64,000 bases of DNA from Agelaius tricolor (Eukaryota > Chordata > Aves > Passeriformes > Icteridae): assembly GCA_023055355.1 (NCBI GenBank), contig JALJCS010000001.1, positions 92,055,381 to 92,119,380 on the forward strand, written 5' to 3'. Of this stretch, positions 1 to 13,722 are shown piece after piece. Made by a program: the position numbers and the translations under genes. The notes beneath the pieces were generated by a model that was given only the letters and a program-made list of their open reading frames with translations, did no database searches and had not been told where the DNA came from. The stretch's first letter is position 1. Each line of letters opens with the position of its first letter.

Positions 1-2099
1 ATTAATGAAAACATTGCTTGTATTTGTTCGGAGGTGAATATTCGTATACTTGATCACACAATTAATGACAGACATAGGGGTTTCACTTGGAGCTTTGCAT
101 TCTGAGACAGGAATAACAACAAGCAGCAATGCCTCTAGTGTAGTACATCATCTCTTTCCTTTTGTAAAACATACATACCCTTTGCTGTCACAGTAACCCT
201 TGATGTAGAAAGGATACGCAAGGACTGTCTATGGATTTTTAGAAAACTCAGTTCATGTGTCTTTTTTCCCAATGGATCAGTAAAACTGATTTTTTATGGT
301 TTTTTTTGAAATATCTGAGTTGGAGGGTTTCCATCTTTCTTTATGAATGTGTAGACATGTCTGATGGTCAGGGTTGTACAGTGCATCCATCTGTAGCTCC
401 AGGTGTCTAAAGCTGGTCTCTAGGCACTGATAACATAAGGTGTGGTCTACAGAGGGGGGATTTTATTAGTTACATCTTTAGCTACTTGAGGAAGGAAAGC
501 ATATTATTTAAGACACTTTGAAGCCTTAAAAACATGTGAAATATGTTTAAGGCATCAAAGAAACTGAAATAGAGGAAAACAGCATGAAACTTGAAGTTCT
601 GAATAAAGCAGGACTACTAAATGAGTTTCAAAAACTCCTAAACAAAACTTCAGAGATATTAAAAGAGAAGAAAAGGAGAGAATGAAGAAACAGGCCTACC
701 ATAAGAAGTGGTAGTGCTTTCTGAACTGCATGGTGTAAAACCCACTGAAGAAGCTGGACAGAAAGAGAAAGAGGAAATGCACAAAATCAATGACTGTGTA
801 AACATCTGTCTCTCCTGCAAGTAATTCTTTTCTTACACTTATTAAAGGATGGGTGCAACTCCAGCCTGTGACCAAGGCCCAGATACAGAAATACACATCA
901 CATGGAGTTGCTGTTTGCAAGAGGTGTGCTCTGATATATTACACATACATACACAGCTGACAGTGTGTTCTGCCCTTAGGGCCTAATCCTGTAGCCCATG
1001 ACATTGATAGAAATGTTAGCATTACCATTATTTGGCTCGGAGATGGAAGGACTTGACTTAGATTTGCCACTGAGGCAAGGTGAGTTTACCCATCTCTGAC
1101 CAGCCTCCTGCATCTGCCAGTGTGCTGTGGGGACCTGGGACAGAGAGAAAGCTGTGTCCACATGGCTCTGAGCTGTAGCATCTCTTACAAAGCACCTCTT
1201 CTTGCAATCCAGGCCAGTCCTGTGCAGCAGTGCAAACCCAGGACAGACTGGTCCAACAGCTGAGCCTTTCTTTAGACTCCCTTTTACCTTGGGCCATGGC
1301 TTACCTGGAGGAGTCTGTACTTGGGGGGTTCATCCCCTGCCCAGCATGACCCCAGCTAAGGTCTGGGATGGTGAGAACAGAAAATAGAGCTCTGCAGATA
1401 GGAGCACATCTACTGAGGGGATCTATAGACAGGAAAGGTGTGTGAAGCAAATACCCACGTATAGGCATTTTGCACAATAGGCGAAACATCTTATTCCAGA
1501 TTTGATGGGTAACCATCAGAAGCATTGTTATTTTAGGGTCACAAAATTTGCAGTTACATATCAAATCACTGTTAGCTTTATATGCCACTCTATACTTTGG
1601 TGCCAAAGAAAAGGCCTTGTCAGAGATCTGGAAGTAGTCTCAGTTCTTTCTGGCCGTGTTTTATTGTGGTGACTTTCCTACTACACATCCTCAGGGGGAA
1701 GAGCTCCGTGCTTGTCTTCTGAAAGTGCTCCTTTGAAATGCCAAAATTACACAGGGGAAAGTTGCTCAGGCTAGTGATAGTTCTGCAAAGCAGCTACAGG
1801 TCAGTACAGAAATTAATATCCAGTGTCAGCTTAACTCTACCTTCAAATAAAGAGTGGGATGAAGAACATTGACTTTTGACTACACCTGCATAGAAAGGGC
1901 TCCCAGAAAAAGCTCCAGTGGTAGTGGCACACTCCCAACATCTGCTCCTTCCATTGAACTTAGCTGTAAATTGAAATTCCATTGCAATGTTTTTAGAATC
2001 AGTTGAAGTAAGGAGACTGTCAGAAATCCTCTTTAAACTCACCCTTATCCAAACAGGAAGCTGACCCCTAACCCCCGGACGTAACAGTACACCAGTGGA
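1..2099. other. non-coding DNA, no recognised gene
   Basis: This stretch is AT-rich unique sequence with only short overlapping frames on both strands. None of the frames has a recognisable domain, and I saw no splice-site pair flanking an open frame. No mobile element or microsatellite stands out. It is probably intergenic or intronic. Confidence 0.6.
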
Positions 2100-2240
2100 A
2101 ATTTCATTATCCCCGTTTCGGCTGTACTAAGTGAAAATTAATTGTGTAATTATCTGGATGAGCGCATGTGTAAAATTTTACAATGTGCCAGTTAGATTAA
2201 GTAACGTGTTAGTGGCATGGTTTAGTGCAGAGTCAAGGCT
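2100..2240. promoter_or_regulatory. candidate conserved non-coding element
   Basis: This short block has several TAATT-type homeodomain words and keeps CpGs (CCCCGTTTCGG, GAGCGCATG, TAACGTG) in an otherwise CpG-poor region. It contains no repeat and no credible coding frame. That texture is typical of vertebrate conserved non-coding elements, which often act as developmental enhancers. The call rests on composition alone, since no alignment was possible, so it is a candidate only. Confidence 0.25.
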
Positions 2241-2288
2241 GTCTTATAAAAACGGCATAAGAAGTCCAACAAGACTTGAAGGAAAAGA

Positions 2289-2338
2289 GCATATGTCTGA
2301 ACAAACATTAACAGCATATGTCTGAACAAACATTAACA
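2289..2338. repeat. perfect 25-bp tandem duplication
   Basis: A 25-base unit beginning GCATATGTCTGAAC is present twice, head to tail, at 2289-2313 and 2314-2338, with no mismatch. Perfect identity points to a recent duplication, such as replication slippage, so the locus may be length-polymorphic. It lies just after the conserved-looking block. Confidence 0.9.
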
Positions 2339-5300
2339 TGAGAAAGTAATGTAATATTTAATACCATAACCTGAGTAAGATCTTAGCCTCCTCTGATGGA
2401 GATTTATCTGGCAAAGAAGGGATCTTTTGTCTATCACTCTAAACTCACTTGATTTAATGGACATAATAGATAAGTGATTACAATATTAAGCTTTTGTCTA
2501 TATTGTACTGTATCTACTTTATGCCTCTTTCATGTCATGAAATGTTTCTCATTTTCTCACTGTTTAAGTAAGAGAAAAAACCCTAAAACATAGAAGCAAG
2601 CACAGTACTCAAGAAATGCAACATGCTGAACCCAATTCCTTCATAAAGAATTCAGGGACAGATTTTTCATGGCTCATGGAAATCCTAATACAGCTATTTA
2701 GAAGAAACCATTTCCATTTCAAAGCCATAGACTTGTTTGGATAACGAGATCACTGGGCAAAAGATGCTGCCTGGAAGAAGTCTAGTCCTTTGAGAAGTAA
2801 TATTATCTTTAAACAGTCTGGTAAGTAATATATTAGGTTCTATCTGTCTTACTGCCAAAAATTTTTGTGTAGAGTTCCTTTAGCAATATCAAATAAATAC
2901 ACCAGTAACATATCTTAAAAACAGAGGAATGAAAGTAACCTATAATGGGATTTCAGTGAAATCAATAGAACAGAATATGTGCAGGAAGGCTCGGTGTTAC
3001 AGCAAGAAGTCCCACAGCAGCACTCTGCTACTAAATCTGGATGGAGACAGGAGATGATCCAGACATTTCTGTACACAAATGAGGGGTGCACAGAGGAACC
3101 AGATCTGAAAGAGTTAGTTCCTGTCATGGATTTTAGGTATGGTGGGATCGTGCTCTTTTAAGGGCGAAGCTCAGGATTTTCATTTCTTGTGCAAATTAGT
3201 CTCTGAAAGGCTTGTGAAAACACAGACGGAAATTTTAGTTTTACAGTTCAGTTTTTATCTGTAATTAATCCAGCAGACATTTTGAGAAAAAAGGCTACAC
3301 AAAAGGTATAAAAATGATAAAATCTAAACAAAACCATAAACAAACAGGAAAGAATGTGTGTGACTCACAAATACACCTTTGTGTTTCATTCTTACAACCG
3401 AAGATTTTTGTCTCACATGTCTTTTCAAAAGTCCAGATGTTGACTCAGTATATTATTGCATTAACAAATACGGATGCTTGAAATGCGACATTTGAAATGG
3501 GATGTTTGAAAATTATGTTATAGAACAACACCTAGAGAGGCAGGTCTGTGTCCTGGATGTTTCGGCTGCCTCACTACACTGTTGCAGAAGGGATGTGGGA
3601 AGAGCTCTGGCACGTTGCTGGGAACAGAATGTTTCTCTTACAAGCTCACTATTCATCATTTGTTCTGGTCTGGGCTGTGACACAAGGTAGGTGACCACAC
3701 AGGAGCACAGTGTAGCGGCAGGAGAATGTTTAAGTCAATAAAAAAGTGTGTTTTTGTAAAAGAAACCAACCTGCAAGCCTTTTTGGCTGTATCAAGTTGA
3801 AATCCTCTGTCTGTAGCATATGAGCCTGTTAGAAATGCTCCTGACTGAGCTAATTCCAGACCTGATGGGGCCAAGGGCAAATAGATTTAACTTGGAAGAG
3901 AATTAAAGAGAGTTTTGACTACTTCTGCTAATCTCATCCCGAGTACTTCTGTGCATTTCTCAGCTGATGGGAACAGACACGGAGCAGGCTCCTGCTTCTC
4001 AGCGCTCACAAAACTGAGTTCAAGCACGTCCAAGGATGTCCAGTGCTGGGTTGTCACCAAGAGTGGGAACAATAGGCAAAGCTGAGGCCTACAGTCAGGG
4101 CTGCTGAAGTTCTTAGTCAAAAACTCACCCCTCACCACAAGCCATCACCTCTCTCCCCCAGCCCCACAAACAGAAACCACCCACCTTGCTTTGCCAGGCT
4201 CTCACACTAGCGGCAGACAGGCAGAGTCCCCACACACCTCTCCTTGCTGCCAGCTGGGAGGCATTCACCTCCAAAAGTACAGGAGATTCTACATCTATGA
4301 ATACTTCTGTGAGGAGCTGGTGTTTAGGAGAAGGGCACAGAAAGATCCAGGAGCTTTCTGACTTTAGCCTGACAAGTAAGAATACCATTAGTCAAGATAA
4401 ATACAGTTTTGCTGAGATGAAGCAACTATGGATCATGTGTGTGGATCATCTCCATGCCAATTGTACCTAGTAGTTTATAGTTTAACTGAATAAGGGATAA
4501 AGATTTTGGAAAGATTTGCCCTTGACATTCATATTGGGTTAAAATGTGGGGTATAGATTTGCTTTGATATTTGGGGGTTTCTTTGTTGGTGTTTTTTTGG
4601 TTTTTTTTTAACTAAAGAACACATGGTTCTATCTCACATGTTCATTATATCATCCCCGATAGCTATCAGCTTGCTACAGCATAACTTTTTCACCAGCACC
4701 AAACCTTTCACATGACACTACCAAACAAATGGTCTCCTGTTATTTTTTGGCAGTTTATTAATGATGGTTATATTTTCTGCACTTAATGGATTATTGACTC
4801 CTTTGTTTTCTACAAAGACAGGAAACATACACTGAAAAAAAAAAATCAATGAAGTGTGAAAAGCATTATCTACACACCACACAGAAAAAGAAGCCTATAA
4901 AAAAGGCCAGGAGCAGGAAGCAACAGAGGGCAAGATATTCCTCTGTGGAAAAAAAAAGTAAAATAATACTGTCACTAAGTTAAAAATAAACTACAGAATA
5001 TCAGATCTTAGAAAACATAACATATTTTCCTGAAGAACAGAAATCTAAGACAGCAAAGGGAATTCTTTTTTTTACTGTTCCACTTTTATCCTAGAGATCT
5101 GAGGAAGTCAAATGAAAATTTCCTGGCATCCTGGGGCAATAAAATAATCTCAGTCTCCTTGTGAAACCACATTAGTGTGGAGATCGAACAGAAGTTCTTT
5201 GAGAACTGTAAGTGCTATGTAAGCATCATTTTTCCCAGGAAACTAAGGCTTTGTTTATTTACACTGAGCTATGCCACTAATGTAATAAGAAATAAACTGC

Positions 5301-5714
5301 TAGGACAGTCACAGACCTGAACACCTATCACGTAGGAACACAGCAGCACCCAGATCTGTGACACAGTTGATCGTCCCTGTAGAAAGCATCAGGACTCCTG
5401 AGGACAGTGACTCGGCCCGTCACAGAACCTTCTCTGCATCCAGCACCCCTGTGCTGAGGCACCAGGAGGGATTTCAGCCAGTGCACAGCATACTCCACTG
5501 AATCAGGGCCTCTTGGCTTGCCACTAGCAGGTTTTGCTGCTCAGAAGTAAGCCAAAGTAGGCCAAAATCAGAAAGTAGTCTGGTATAGATCTGGCTCATC
5601 TCCATTGATGACACAATTGACACAGGTGATTGTTTGTTTATGCACTCTGGCACATATCTGCAGGCAGAGCTTCTGGTAAATGTGGCTTCTGGTTTAGGGT
5701 TTTCATTCCCCAGG
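2339..5714. other. non-coding DNA, no recognised gene
   Basis: Unique AT-rich sequence with short T and A runs (for example near 4600 and 4840). The open frames are under 100 codons, lie on both strands and show no domain. No mobile element was recognised before the CR1 tail that follows. Confidence 0.6.
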
Positions 5715-5891
5715 ATAGAATGGCCAGGGTTATAAGGGACCTTAAAGATCTTCCAGCTCCAGCCCCTTTGCAGGGGGCAGGGACACCTTTCACTAAATCA
5801 GATTACTCAGAGTTCCATCCAGCCTGGCCATGAAAGGGATAAAACATCCACAACTTCTCTGGGCAGCTGTTCCAGTGCCTCACCACCCTCC
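5715..5891 (-). mobile_element. CR1 LINE 3' end fragment, minus strand
   Basis: The plus strand reads as the complement of an avian CR1 3' tail. It starts ATAGAATGGCCAGGGTT, then has the AAGGGACCT-like block, a GGGCAGGGACACC block, CAGATTACTCAGAG, CCATCCAGCCTGGCC and CTCTGGGCAGCTGTTCCAG, and ends CTCACCACCCTCC. In CR1 this order is the complement of the 3' untranslated region, so the element points to the minus strand with its 3' terminus near 5715. CR1 is the dominant non-LTR retrotransposon of birds and is usually 5'-truncated, as here. Substitutions show an old, inactive copy. No reverse transcriptase is present in this piece. Confidence 0.88.
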
Positions 5892-8800
5892 AGATATCAG
5901 GTCGGCCAAGGAAAGGAGGTCTCACCAGAGATCTCTAGGACCACCATGTTGCTGATCCATGAGCAAGACAACAAATGCTGTCAAGGCACACCTACAGAAA
6001 AGCAAAAGCCCTGTCAGCTCCTCTCCTTTTCTCTCCTGCAGCCATCAGGAAACATATTACTTCAAAATGGCAGTCACTCTGTTGGTGGCAAGAGCATTAA
6101 GACTTCTTGAGTTTCAACTCCTTTAGTTTTAAAAGAGTTGTGGAAAGAGCACTTCAAAATTTCTCATGTTTTTCATATGTGAGGCAGTTTTTCCTGACTC
6201 CTCATGTAGCAGCTATCCCAGACATCAGAGCCACAAGGGCAACTGGAGCCTACAGCTCCCACAGACATTGTGGCCTAATTCATGTGAGGTGCTCCTCTTC
6301 TCCCCTGTGCCTTTTAAATATATTACAATTAATAACACTAGATTTGCACATGAGAAAATAAAGCCACTAAAATATTTCTCTAACCAATATACTTGCTGCT
6401 ACTGAAACATAAGGACATATGTGGAAATGCATTCTGAAGGAAAAAACGGGTTTATGTAATTCAAACATGTTCTAATTTGTCATGAAAACTTATATCCAGG
6501 CACTTATAAGTTAAGAATGAATAAACATTGTATGACAACCCTCACTCATCTCAGCAATACACATAACATTAAAAGCATGCAAACAGCATGCAATGCTGAC
6601 TGAAAGCACTGCACAAAGGGGTCCTGCATGTAAAACAACCACCAGCCTTCAGAACTTTGTATCTCACAACTGTCCCAGCCATCATGTCTCCCAAATTTTT
6701 CATTTTTTCTTATGTGCTTCATTCTTCTTATATAGTTTCTCCCACAGTAAAAACAACTGAGGACACTGACCAGTTTGGAAGGCAGCAGGTGGTATATGAG
6801 AAGACTTGGAAAGAAATATGACTGCATTTATACAATCCTAAGAGAAACAGCATCAAGGAATCCTTAAGAGACATTCTGCTCATAGGAAAGCAGAATTTAA
6901 TAAAACAGAGGAGTCAGACTCCTCTTTCTGGTGCAATAGCATGCTCCAGAGAGGTTACTATGCTCTTTTGACATCTTCAACATTTATTCCCATAAGGGGA
7001 TGGCAAAAAATGTTTCTACAGTTTGACTTCTGATCAAAGGCTGCACATCTGCAATATTCAGTCATGTTTTGTGAAGGTTGCCTGCCCCTGCTGATTCCTT
7101 TCCTTCTCTGCTATTTCTTCCCATTCTCCCTCTTTCAGGGTAAGCAGCCACCACTCATGACAAATTCAGCAGCAGAAACATGCCTGGTCACTTCCTACAG
7201 AGGCCCTTCCTCTTTGCACTCACCCACCTTTCTTCTGCTGACACCTCTTTACTTCATCAGCCCAAGCAGAGGACATCTGGTTCACTGAACATACCTTCCC
7301 TTTAATTATCTCAGAAATAATCCTGTGTTTTCCCTCAGCTGATCTTGGATCTGATAGAAGCAAGTTGTTTTTTCTAATTCTTAAATATAGGCTTCTTTAT
7401 TTCACAATGAATTTTTTGAACCCTCTATTGGTCAGACTTGACGGCAAGTGATGATCTATTTACATGTACTATAAAATTTCTGTCCATTTACTATAGGTGT
7501 CAAGACTGGTACAGGAAACTGTTAAAAGCAGTTGCAAGACTTATTACTTGCTATATCACTAGAGAAATTTTAAAAGCTAACTTAAAGTGTCTTTATCTGC
7601 TTGCTGAATTGTACAAGTCTTCATTTTCTATGTGGTTACATTCAACCCAGTGAGTGACTAGCTTGCAAGTGTAGTTAACATCATTTTTCTCCCAGGGACC
7701 TTAGGTACCAGAGCATCAGATCCAGCAAGGGACTGCAAAGCCCAGCTCTGGGAAAAGATTTCAGAGAGCAAAGACAGGAAAATAGGTTTCATAAGTGTGA
7801 AGAGCTGCAGACACCCACAATACGCTGAGAGCCCTGAAACAGATTGTGTCTGAAATCTTCTCTATATCTTGTCTGAGCATGCCTAAGATTCAAGGTTTAG
7901 AAGTTTTGACTAGATTTAGGAATGTAGGTCAGTCCTCTAATGGTCTTTTTGACCTGTTCTCCAAATAGCACTGATCTTGCTTCACATGCCCTCGTGGTAA
8001 GGGCCCTCTCCCAGGAGGGAAAGGCTGGGGCTCAGGTCCTTCCTCTGCCAGACAAACTCAAACACAACTCTCTTGCTTTCCAGAAACTGTGCAATTATAG
8101 TGGCTCAAAAAGAGCTCATTAGGCGTCAGCCCTCGGACCCAGGCTTGCTGCCCTGAGGTCAAGCACAGCTTACCCAGAGCATTTTGCTGAAGGGGGATGA
8201 GTTTTAACACTTGTTAAATGCTCTGCTAAACTGGGTTCATAAAGAAAAGAGACCAACAACCACCTCATGGCTCTGTAAGAATCATTACATCTGAGGTGTC
8301 AGGACTGTGTGACTGTAGAGCCAAAATATATTTCCATGGTAAGAAGAAGAAAGATCCAAAGTAATTATGAAACATAATATACCAATAATATTTGGATAAG
8401 TTCAATCAAAAATACTGCTCTGTCCTTATGTTAGGCTGATTGGAGCCTGTGATTCAAGCCACGAAGAGAGGGCTTATTTCTGTAAACTTTTAGCCAAAAT
8501 CAGAAACCTCCTTGAGAAAAAGGGTGCAGGCCAAGAGTCAGGGGGAAGTTGCGGGCTGGCTAAAGCCCTATCACACTAATAAGGCAAAGCATGTTTTTCT
8601 TTAGTTTCAGTTTAACTTCAGAGTTACAGCAGTTTACTGTTCTGTGGTACAATATTTTCCCCCTTAGTCTCACAGTCAGATTAATTTCTAAACAGCAGTG
8701 CAATGAAACTTTTGATTTAAGAGATTTGCTGAGGAAATCTAGATTGAAACTCAAGGTTTAGCCAGTACATAAATCAAAGGTGGGATCACTTCAAAGATTT

Positions 8801-11101
8801 CTTCATCTACTTGGCACAGACTTGGTTCATTTAAAACCTCCTTTCTCATAATTGTGCCCTTATTAAGATTTGAACATTTATAAAATGAGGAATGAGGTCT
8901 TATAGAGTTTTCTGTAATCACTTCCCCTGAAAATAAAAGTCTACAGAGAAGCGGTGAATGTGGGAGAGAGCAGGTCATCTCCTGGCTATCATGGCTACTG
9001 ATTTTATGGGGTCCTGTCATAGAAGTAAAGCTCTGCAGTAAAGTTGCTTCCTGGCTCTGCCATAGATTTCCTGTGTGAGACCAATTCAGTTAATCTCTTA
9101 GGGCAAAAGTCATCCCATCACAATTCAGAAACTTAGCTGAAAAGCTGAGATTAGGACCTCATTTACCCTATGGTGTCTTTTTCACTTAAGCAAATGTAGC
9201 AAACCCTACCTGGTTTAGTCATCAACAGAGGAATCTATTAAATTACATACTTTAAAGAAGTGCCCTTAATTTTTAACATTTATGATGTTTAAGCATTTAC
9301 ATTGCCCATTTCTGAACCAGAATGTTCCTTTCTTCCCATGCTCCACCTTTCTTTCCAATTAATATTTAATCCTTCTGAGAAACCCATCTGTCTGGGTTTT
9401 ATGCACTTTTAGCGTGCCCTCCACATAGGACTCAACATATCTGCACAAACTAAATTGAAAACTCCTTGGAGCAGTTTCCAACTGCTGTAAGGAAGGGGAT
9501 TGTAGAAGGAAAGTGTCAGATATGACAAGTATCTTGCGGTTATGCCTGAGTGCTTGCACGTATTTAATTGGAAGAACTAGAGAGTGTCAAAGGCCAAAGA
9601 CCTTAAATAACATTCATGTGTTTCCTTAGCCTGGTGAGAGCCTTTCCATCCCTGTAGGTGGTAACTAGCATGTCTGTGGCCAGCAGCAGGGCTGTGCTGC
9701 TGCTTGACTTCACATGGCTTCTCCAGCTTGGCTTAGCGTCCTCAGTCAGGCACTCAAGGCAGCTGTGGCATCTGGCCTGGGGGAAAGAAGGCAACAAGGA
9801 CAAGAAAGAGCAGAAAACATTGTCCAAAAGAAAAAGGTGAAACAAGGAAAAAGAGCTTATTTGACAAGTAACCAGAGCAAACATTTATAATTAATTTCAT
9901 GATGCCAGCATGCCAGCTTTGTAACACACCTATATGATGAACCAGAATTAAAATTTAGGCAGACTGAAATATATGAAGTAAGATGTAAATAAATCTTGAC
10001 ACTAACTTACAGTCATAAAGATAATTTTCTGTGATTTGGCCAAGACTTTAGGTAGAATAGTGCAGCATCAGCAGCTGGTAACTTGTGACTGGTAATAGAT
10101 GCAACCTGGGATTTGCCGACTGGGGGATGGTCCTCACTTAAGCCAGAATTCTGCTTACAGAGTTCAAATTATTTCAGTTCAATATAAATTCCAACAAGTA
10201 TTTGGCTCACTCAAGGGAAATTTTTAGTGAATGACCAGAAAATCCTAAGGACTCCCAAGCCTTAATTCCAGGGGTACTGAAACAAAAAAAGGGGAAAAAA
10301 GACACAAAAAATGATGACATTACATACGTAAACAGTATGTGCAGAAAAGGGTCTTTAAATAAATGGATTTTGATGAATATTTGACTGAATGAAGTGCTAT
10401 AAACTGTATGAAAGTTGTATAAATAAGTTGAGATGAAAGTCCTTTGCAATGCAATGAATCATTTAAAAAAAGGTTTTGATATACAGAAGCAATGTATGCT
10501 CACATCATTAATTTTTCATACCTAACACAAACAAAGCACACACCATTGCAAATACAGTGAGATCTATCTAAGGGCTCAGTATTTAAAGTTTTGACATAGT
10601 GTCTCTATCTATCCCTAGTTGGGTTCAACATTACAGGGCCATAGCAGTTCACTGTGCTGTTATTTCTTGTTATGTCATCCTTTGGACGGCTGCTGTGATT
10701 TACTGACTCCTACAGATTTTATGCTCCTCATCCTCACCAGCTCACAGGACATCACTGACCTGACTGCAAGCAACAGGGTAGTAGGGAAACCCTGCAGATC
10801 CTGTTACAGACTCGCTATAGCCAATTCCTATAAACTGGAAGATGAGAACAGCCTTAGCCCCTTCACAGATGATGGATGCAGATTAGCAGATCTAAACAAT
10901 TAGTTAGGGTGAGAGAATGAGCCCTTAGACAATTAGAGCAGTTAAGCATCCTGCTGACAGCTGTGGTGACAGCAGACAGTAAAACTACCCTTGATGAAAT
11001 GAGAAAACTCTCTGCCTTTTTGATTTACAGGCAAGTTTACTTATAGGCTTTAAGGTGTTTAACTACAGTGGTCACAAGGCAGGCACTAATACCCTTCTGT
11101 G
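5892..11101. other. non-coding DNA, no recognised gene
   Basis: More than 5 kb of unique AT-rich sequence. The frames in it (up to about 94 codons) are scattered on both strands, rich in Ser, Leu, Cys and Phe, and lack recognisable domains. No CR1 fragment, microsatellite or RNA gene was recognised. Confidence 0.55.
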
Positions 11102-11176
11102 TGCAGCCAGCAATGCTGGACGGTGAGGCAAGCTGACACAGATCAGCTCTGGCAGTGTCTGTCAGCCACACTTGTC
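11102..11176 (-). repeat. 75-bp segment, inverted copy A
   Basis: This segment is the reverse complement of 14042-14116 with a single mismatch (C at 11121, where copy B implies T). It begins TGCAGCCAGCAATGCTGGA and ends CACACTTGTC. The match stops abruptly at both ends, since the flanks on the two sides do not align. Spacing between the copies is about 2.9 kb. It could be two insertions of one short interspersed repeat, or one copy templated from the other during break repair. I do not recognise the sequence as a named family. Confidence 0.9.
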
Positions 11177-11314
11177 TGAGAGATGAAGGCAAACCTGTCA
11201 GGCAAAAGGAGGCAAACTGACTGCCTGCTGTTACCAGTGCAAGGAAAAAGAAGAGGTTTAGGTATGTGAGGATCAGAGATGTTTTGTGCTCCCTCTCATT
11301 CATATTTTATATTA

Positions 11315-11640
11315 AAGCTTGACGCGTGCAAGCTTTTGTTTCAAGTCGCACGACAGCTGTTTGGTGAATGTGGTTTAGTATCCATTAAGAACAAATGATC
11401 CCTTGTTTTTAACCCTTTGATTTGGGGAGTTTGTGTATCCAGGTGTGCACTGTTCCCTTTCCACTCCCATTGTGCTACCATTACCCAGGGGAGACATTTT
11501 AAATATTTGTGGTCAGTTTCATGGAATTTGCTTTAAATGCCAGCAAAAATTAATTTGAACAAATTCTAATGGCTTTTATGTATGGGTTTTGTCTCAGAGT
11601 TGTTTTCTGGAACTGGGGGCGAGAGGGGATGTTTTAAATG
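11315..11640. promoter_or_regulatory. candidate conserved non-coding element with CpG-bearing palindrome
   Basis: The block opens with an interrupted palindrome at 11315-11335 (AAGCTTG, then ACGCGTG, then CAAGCTT) whose centre holds two CpGs. It continues with further CpGs (TCAAGTCGCACGACAG), a CCTTTGATTT word resembling a TCF/LEF site, and several AT-rich homeodomain-like words. There is no repeat and no credible open frame. The composition suggests a regulatory element, but this is inference without an alignment. Confidence 0.25.
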
Positions 11641-12264
11641 ACCATGCCAAGCTGAGAGGCAGATGTGAGTTTTCTTTGATCCAGGAGAGAATGCATTGTT
11701 AAATGCCTCAGAGTCTTCAGACAACACTTGTCCATGAGATCAAGGAGAAAAATGTATGTCCTATTACATTTTTTCTCACTTAGATGTTATAATTACCTGG
11801 TACTAAAAACTATATTTAAAGGTACTGTATTGCTTCACAAAGCATCTGGAAAAACAGGTAATCACTGCCAATTGTTAAGGTGTAATAACAGCACCTTGGT
11901 GTTAAAAGAATCAATGTAAATTCTTAGCTCAGGTGAACAGAGCAATAGATAGTATATCTTTTAATTCAATTAACTCTCTAAATATTGTCCTAATGGGTTA
12001 GTACAGCATAGTATCATTCATTTCAGCAACACTAGGTAGCAACAATAGGACTTATCAATTAGAGATCTGCAGTATTCACGTGGTTTCAGGTTTTATTGTA
12101 AATGTGAGCCTCAGCTGGTGTTTGATGATGTTCACTGAGACATAAAGCAGAGCTCTATTTTGTGCATGTCATGCCTGGTTGATGGTTTCAAGTAAACCTT
12201 TAATTGTGTTTCACTTTGGCTTCACTTACCTGTGACACTATTAAAGGAAGTGCATTGGGTGCAG

Positions 12265-12530
12265 ATCTACACTAGACAAACTTGGTCCACTTCCATTACC
12301 ATCACTAGGATATCCTAGGGAAATTCTGCAGGAATTCTTGCTCTATTTAATTAACTGTCAGTAAACCAATATTTTTTCAAATGCCTCGGGCTTTAATTTC
12401 AGTAGGTCTTCCCAAGCTTTAATGATAGCCACCATTGAGCTAAACTATGAATTTAGGGAGAGATTTAATTGTGTAAGATTTTCAGCATTCAGACCAGAAA
12501 TAGAATCTATTTATCTTTTTATTGGTAATG
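12265..12530. promoter_or_regulatory. candidate conserved non-coding element with 14-bp palindrome
   Basis: The block contains a perfect 14-bp palindrome, CTAGGATATCCTAG, at 12305-12318. It is followed by TTTAATTAACTG, CAATATTTTTTC, AGCTTTAATGATAG and GATTTAATTGTG, a cluster of homeodomain-type words. There is no repeat family and no coding signal. The call rests on motif density and texture only. Confidence 0.22.
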
Positions 12531-13704
12531 TCTTTTTCTTAGGAAAGCCACCTGGATAATAGATATGTTTGCATGGGGGAGAGCCTGTCTACACAATGTG
12601 GGCTTGGTTTTGTTTTTTCCTGAAAGATGTAAACAAGTTTCACTACATGGCTCTATACCAAACAACTGTGGACATAAGCAAAGATGTAGGAAAAATTCTT
12701 TTCACTTTTACATGGAAATTACTGAGAATGGTTAAGAACTATAAGTGAGAGACTATCAACAAAGCAATACTGTTATGACATGCAGAAGGTAATAAGTAAT
12801 TAGGTTAACTATTCCCTCACATGATGTTAGTGGTCCTTTGGTGATGAGCAAATTTTGAAGAAGAGCACAATATTCATCTGAACATAGCAGGTCTGTAAAT
12901 ACTTCGGAGTCTCCAGTGTGACTTACCAACTTCTGAAATTTGGGATCTTTCTCCATCTAAAGCATTGCAGTGCTTGGCTTGGTCTTCTTCCTATTTCTGT
13001 CTGCAAGGGGTACAATTAACAATTTAGCCCTCATTGCTGGCACTTTACTGTGTTCATCTCTTTCCATGATGGTCTTTGTAGACAGATAAGCCCTTCCGCT
13101 CAGTAGGACAGTCTCTCACAGTGTGGAAAGGACTGTCACCTGCAAGGAATACTCCAAAGGCAAGTCCAGAGATAAGCTCTTTTGGCCAGTTGATTAATAA
13201 TCAGATAAGGAGACAACTCACCTCCTTTTCATCTCAAAAGTGAGGATTAATTCCAGATTTGTATTTCAGATGAGGGTTTTAATTTAGTCTGGGAAACAAA
13301 GGAGAAAACAGATGTTCCCACATAAAATCAGCATTTTTATTACAGTATAAAGTGTAAATATGTGTGTCTCATCACTACCTAGGAACATCACAACAATAAT
13401 TATCCAGTAAAGGTTAGGTTTTCATTTTAAGAAGCTCGAATTGCTTTCCAAAAATTACTTTGCAAAGTATTTTAGAGGACAGAACTTAGAGACTTTGACT
13501 TTCTCATCATTAAGAAAGGTTGGGATAAAATGTAAGCATCCTGATCTGTATAATACCCTGTTCTCTACTGCATATGAAAGTTCTGGCAGAGTTGAACTGT
13601 CCCAGCCATTCTGTCCTGGACTGCAGACTGTCACTATATATGACACACAAAGATATAAAGCAAGGGGTGTCACATGGAAAGCAAGCAGCTAGCATCATCT
13701 AATC

Positions 13705-13722
13705 TTTTTTTTTTTTTTTTTT
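13705..13722. repeat. poly-T run (18 T)
   Basis: An uninterrupted run of 18 thymines, flanked by AATC and GAGTTGGG. It could be a simple slippage tract or the tail of an old minus-strand retroposition, but no recognisable body accompanies it. Confidence 0.9.
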
